A stretch of DNA of 5,590 nucleotides from PWND01 sp964601515 (lineage in GTDB: Bacteria > Bacteroidota > Bacteroidia > Bacteroidales > UBA7960). Location of the stretch: the NCBI GenBank assembly GCA_964601515.1, contig CAZRNU010000180.1, positions 1-5,590 of the forward strand, given 5' to 3'. The notes beneath the pieces were generated by a model. The model saw only the letters and a list, made by a program, of their open reading frames with translations, made no database searches and was not told where the DNA came from. This document shows, one piece after another, positions 5,543-5,590 of the stretch. A program made the translations under genes and the position numbers. Within the stretch, counting starts at the first letter, position 1, and each line of letters opens with the position of its first letter.

Positions 5543-5590
5543 ATGAAATTTACTGCTGAAATAAATGTAATGCCACTAAAAGCCTTGCTT
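5543..5590 (+). CDS. purS: Probable PurS subunit of phosphoribosylformylglycinamidine synthase, 3' end outside the window
   Basis: Only the first 16 codons are present, reading MKFTAEINVMPLKALL. From memory this matches the opening strand of Bacteroidota PurS, where an M-K-F-x-A-E-I-N-V-M-P-x-K-x-[LI]-L start is followed by a DPQGKAV motif that would fall just beyond the window. PurS is a small (about 80-residue) partner of PurL and PurQ in the FGAM synthase step of purine synthesis. The frame is open to the last base, and the ATG has no Shine-Dalgarno. It follows pssA by 33 bases. The call rests on very few residues; a different small protein cannot be excluded. Confidence 0.65.
   Translation, partial: MKFTAEINVMPLKALL

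Overview
This AT-rich window fits a member of the phylum Bacteroidota. Three things suggest this. The gene order rpsU - xerC - hpf - tRNA-Thr is the one that normally leads into the tRNA/tuf/secE/nusG ribosomal region in that phylum. The best promoter candidate has the Bacteroidota -7 form TAnnTTTG. Most start codons (xerC, the dipeptidyl peptidase, purS) lack a Shine-Dalgarno (SD) sequence. The order or genus cannot be fixed from the sequence alone.

Layout. Positions 1-51 hold the 5' two thirds of a tRNA-Thr(UGU) on the minus strand, cut by the window edge. Reading the minus strand from right to left, the genes are: a small conserved-type gene broken by an in-frame stop (4144-4392), a secreted dipeptidyl peptidase IV-type serine protease (1876-4062), ribosomal protein bS21 (rpsU, 1508-1705), a Xer tyrosine recombinase (532-1425), a short ribosome hibernation factor (hpf/raiA, 215-514), and the tRNA. 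Hairpin-plus-U-tract terminators follow rpsU and hpf. On the plus strand are a membrane CDP-diacylglycerol-serine O-phosphatidyltransferase (pssA, 4772-5509) and, 33 bases after it, the first 16 codons of what looks like purS (5543 to the window end). An AT-rich gap at 4393-4771 separates the two divergent groups.

How the genes fit together. rpsU and hpf both act on the ribosome, and they are the two genes here with strong anti-SD pairing in front of the start codon: an uninterrupted AAAGGAGG for hpf, and AGAAAGAGGT (one bulge) for rpsU. In Bacteroidota the anti-SD of 16S rRNA is normally buried by bS21, bS18 and bS6, and rpsU is known to be autoregulated by ribosomes lacking bS21. The hpf signal suggests, as inference, that the hibernation factor could answer to the same ribosome pool. 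The other notable observations are the nonsense-interrupted small gene and a perfect 16-bp terminator hairpin that ends directly at the xerC start codon. I see no mobile element, CRISPR array or clearly new multi-gene system.
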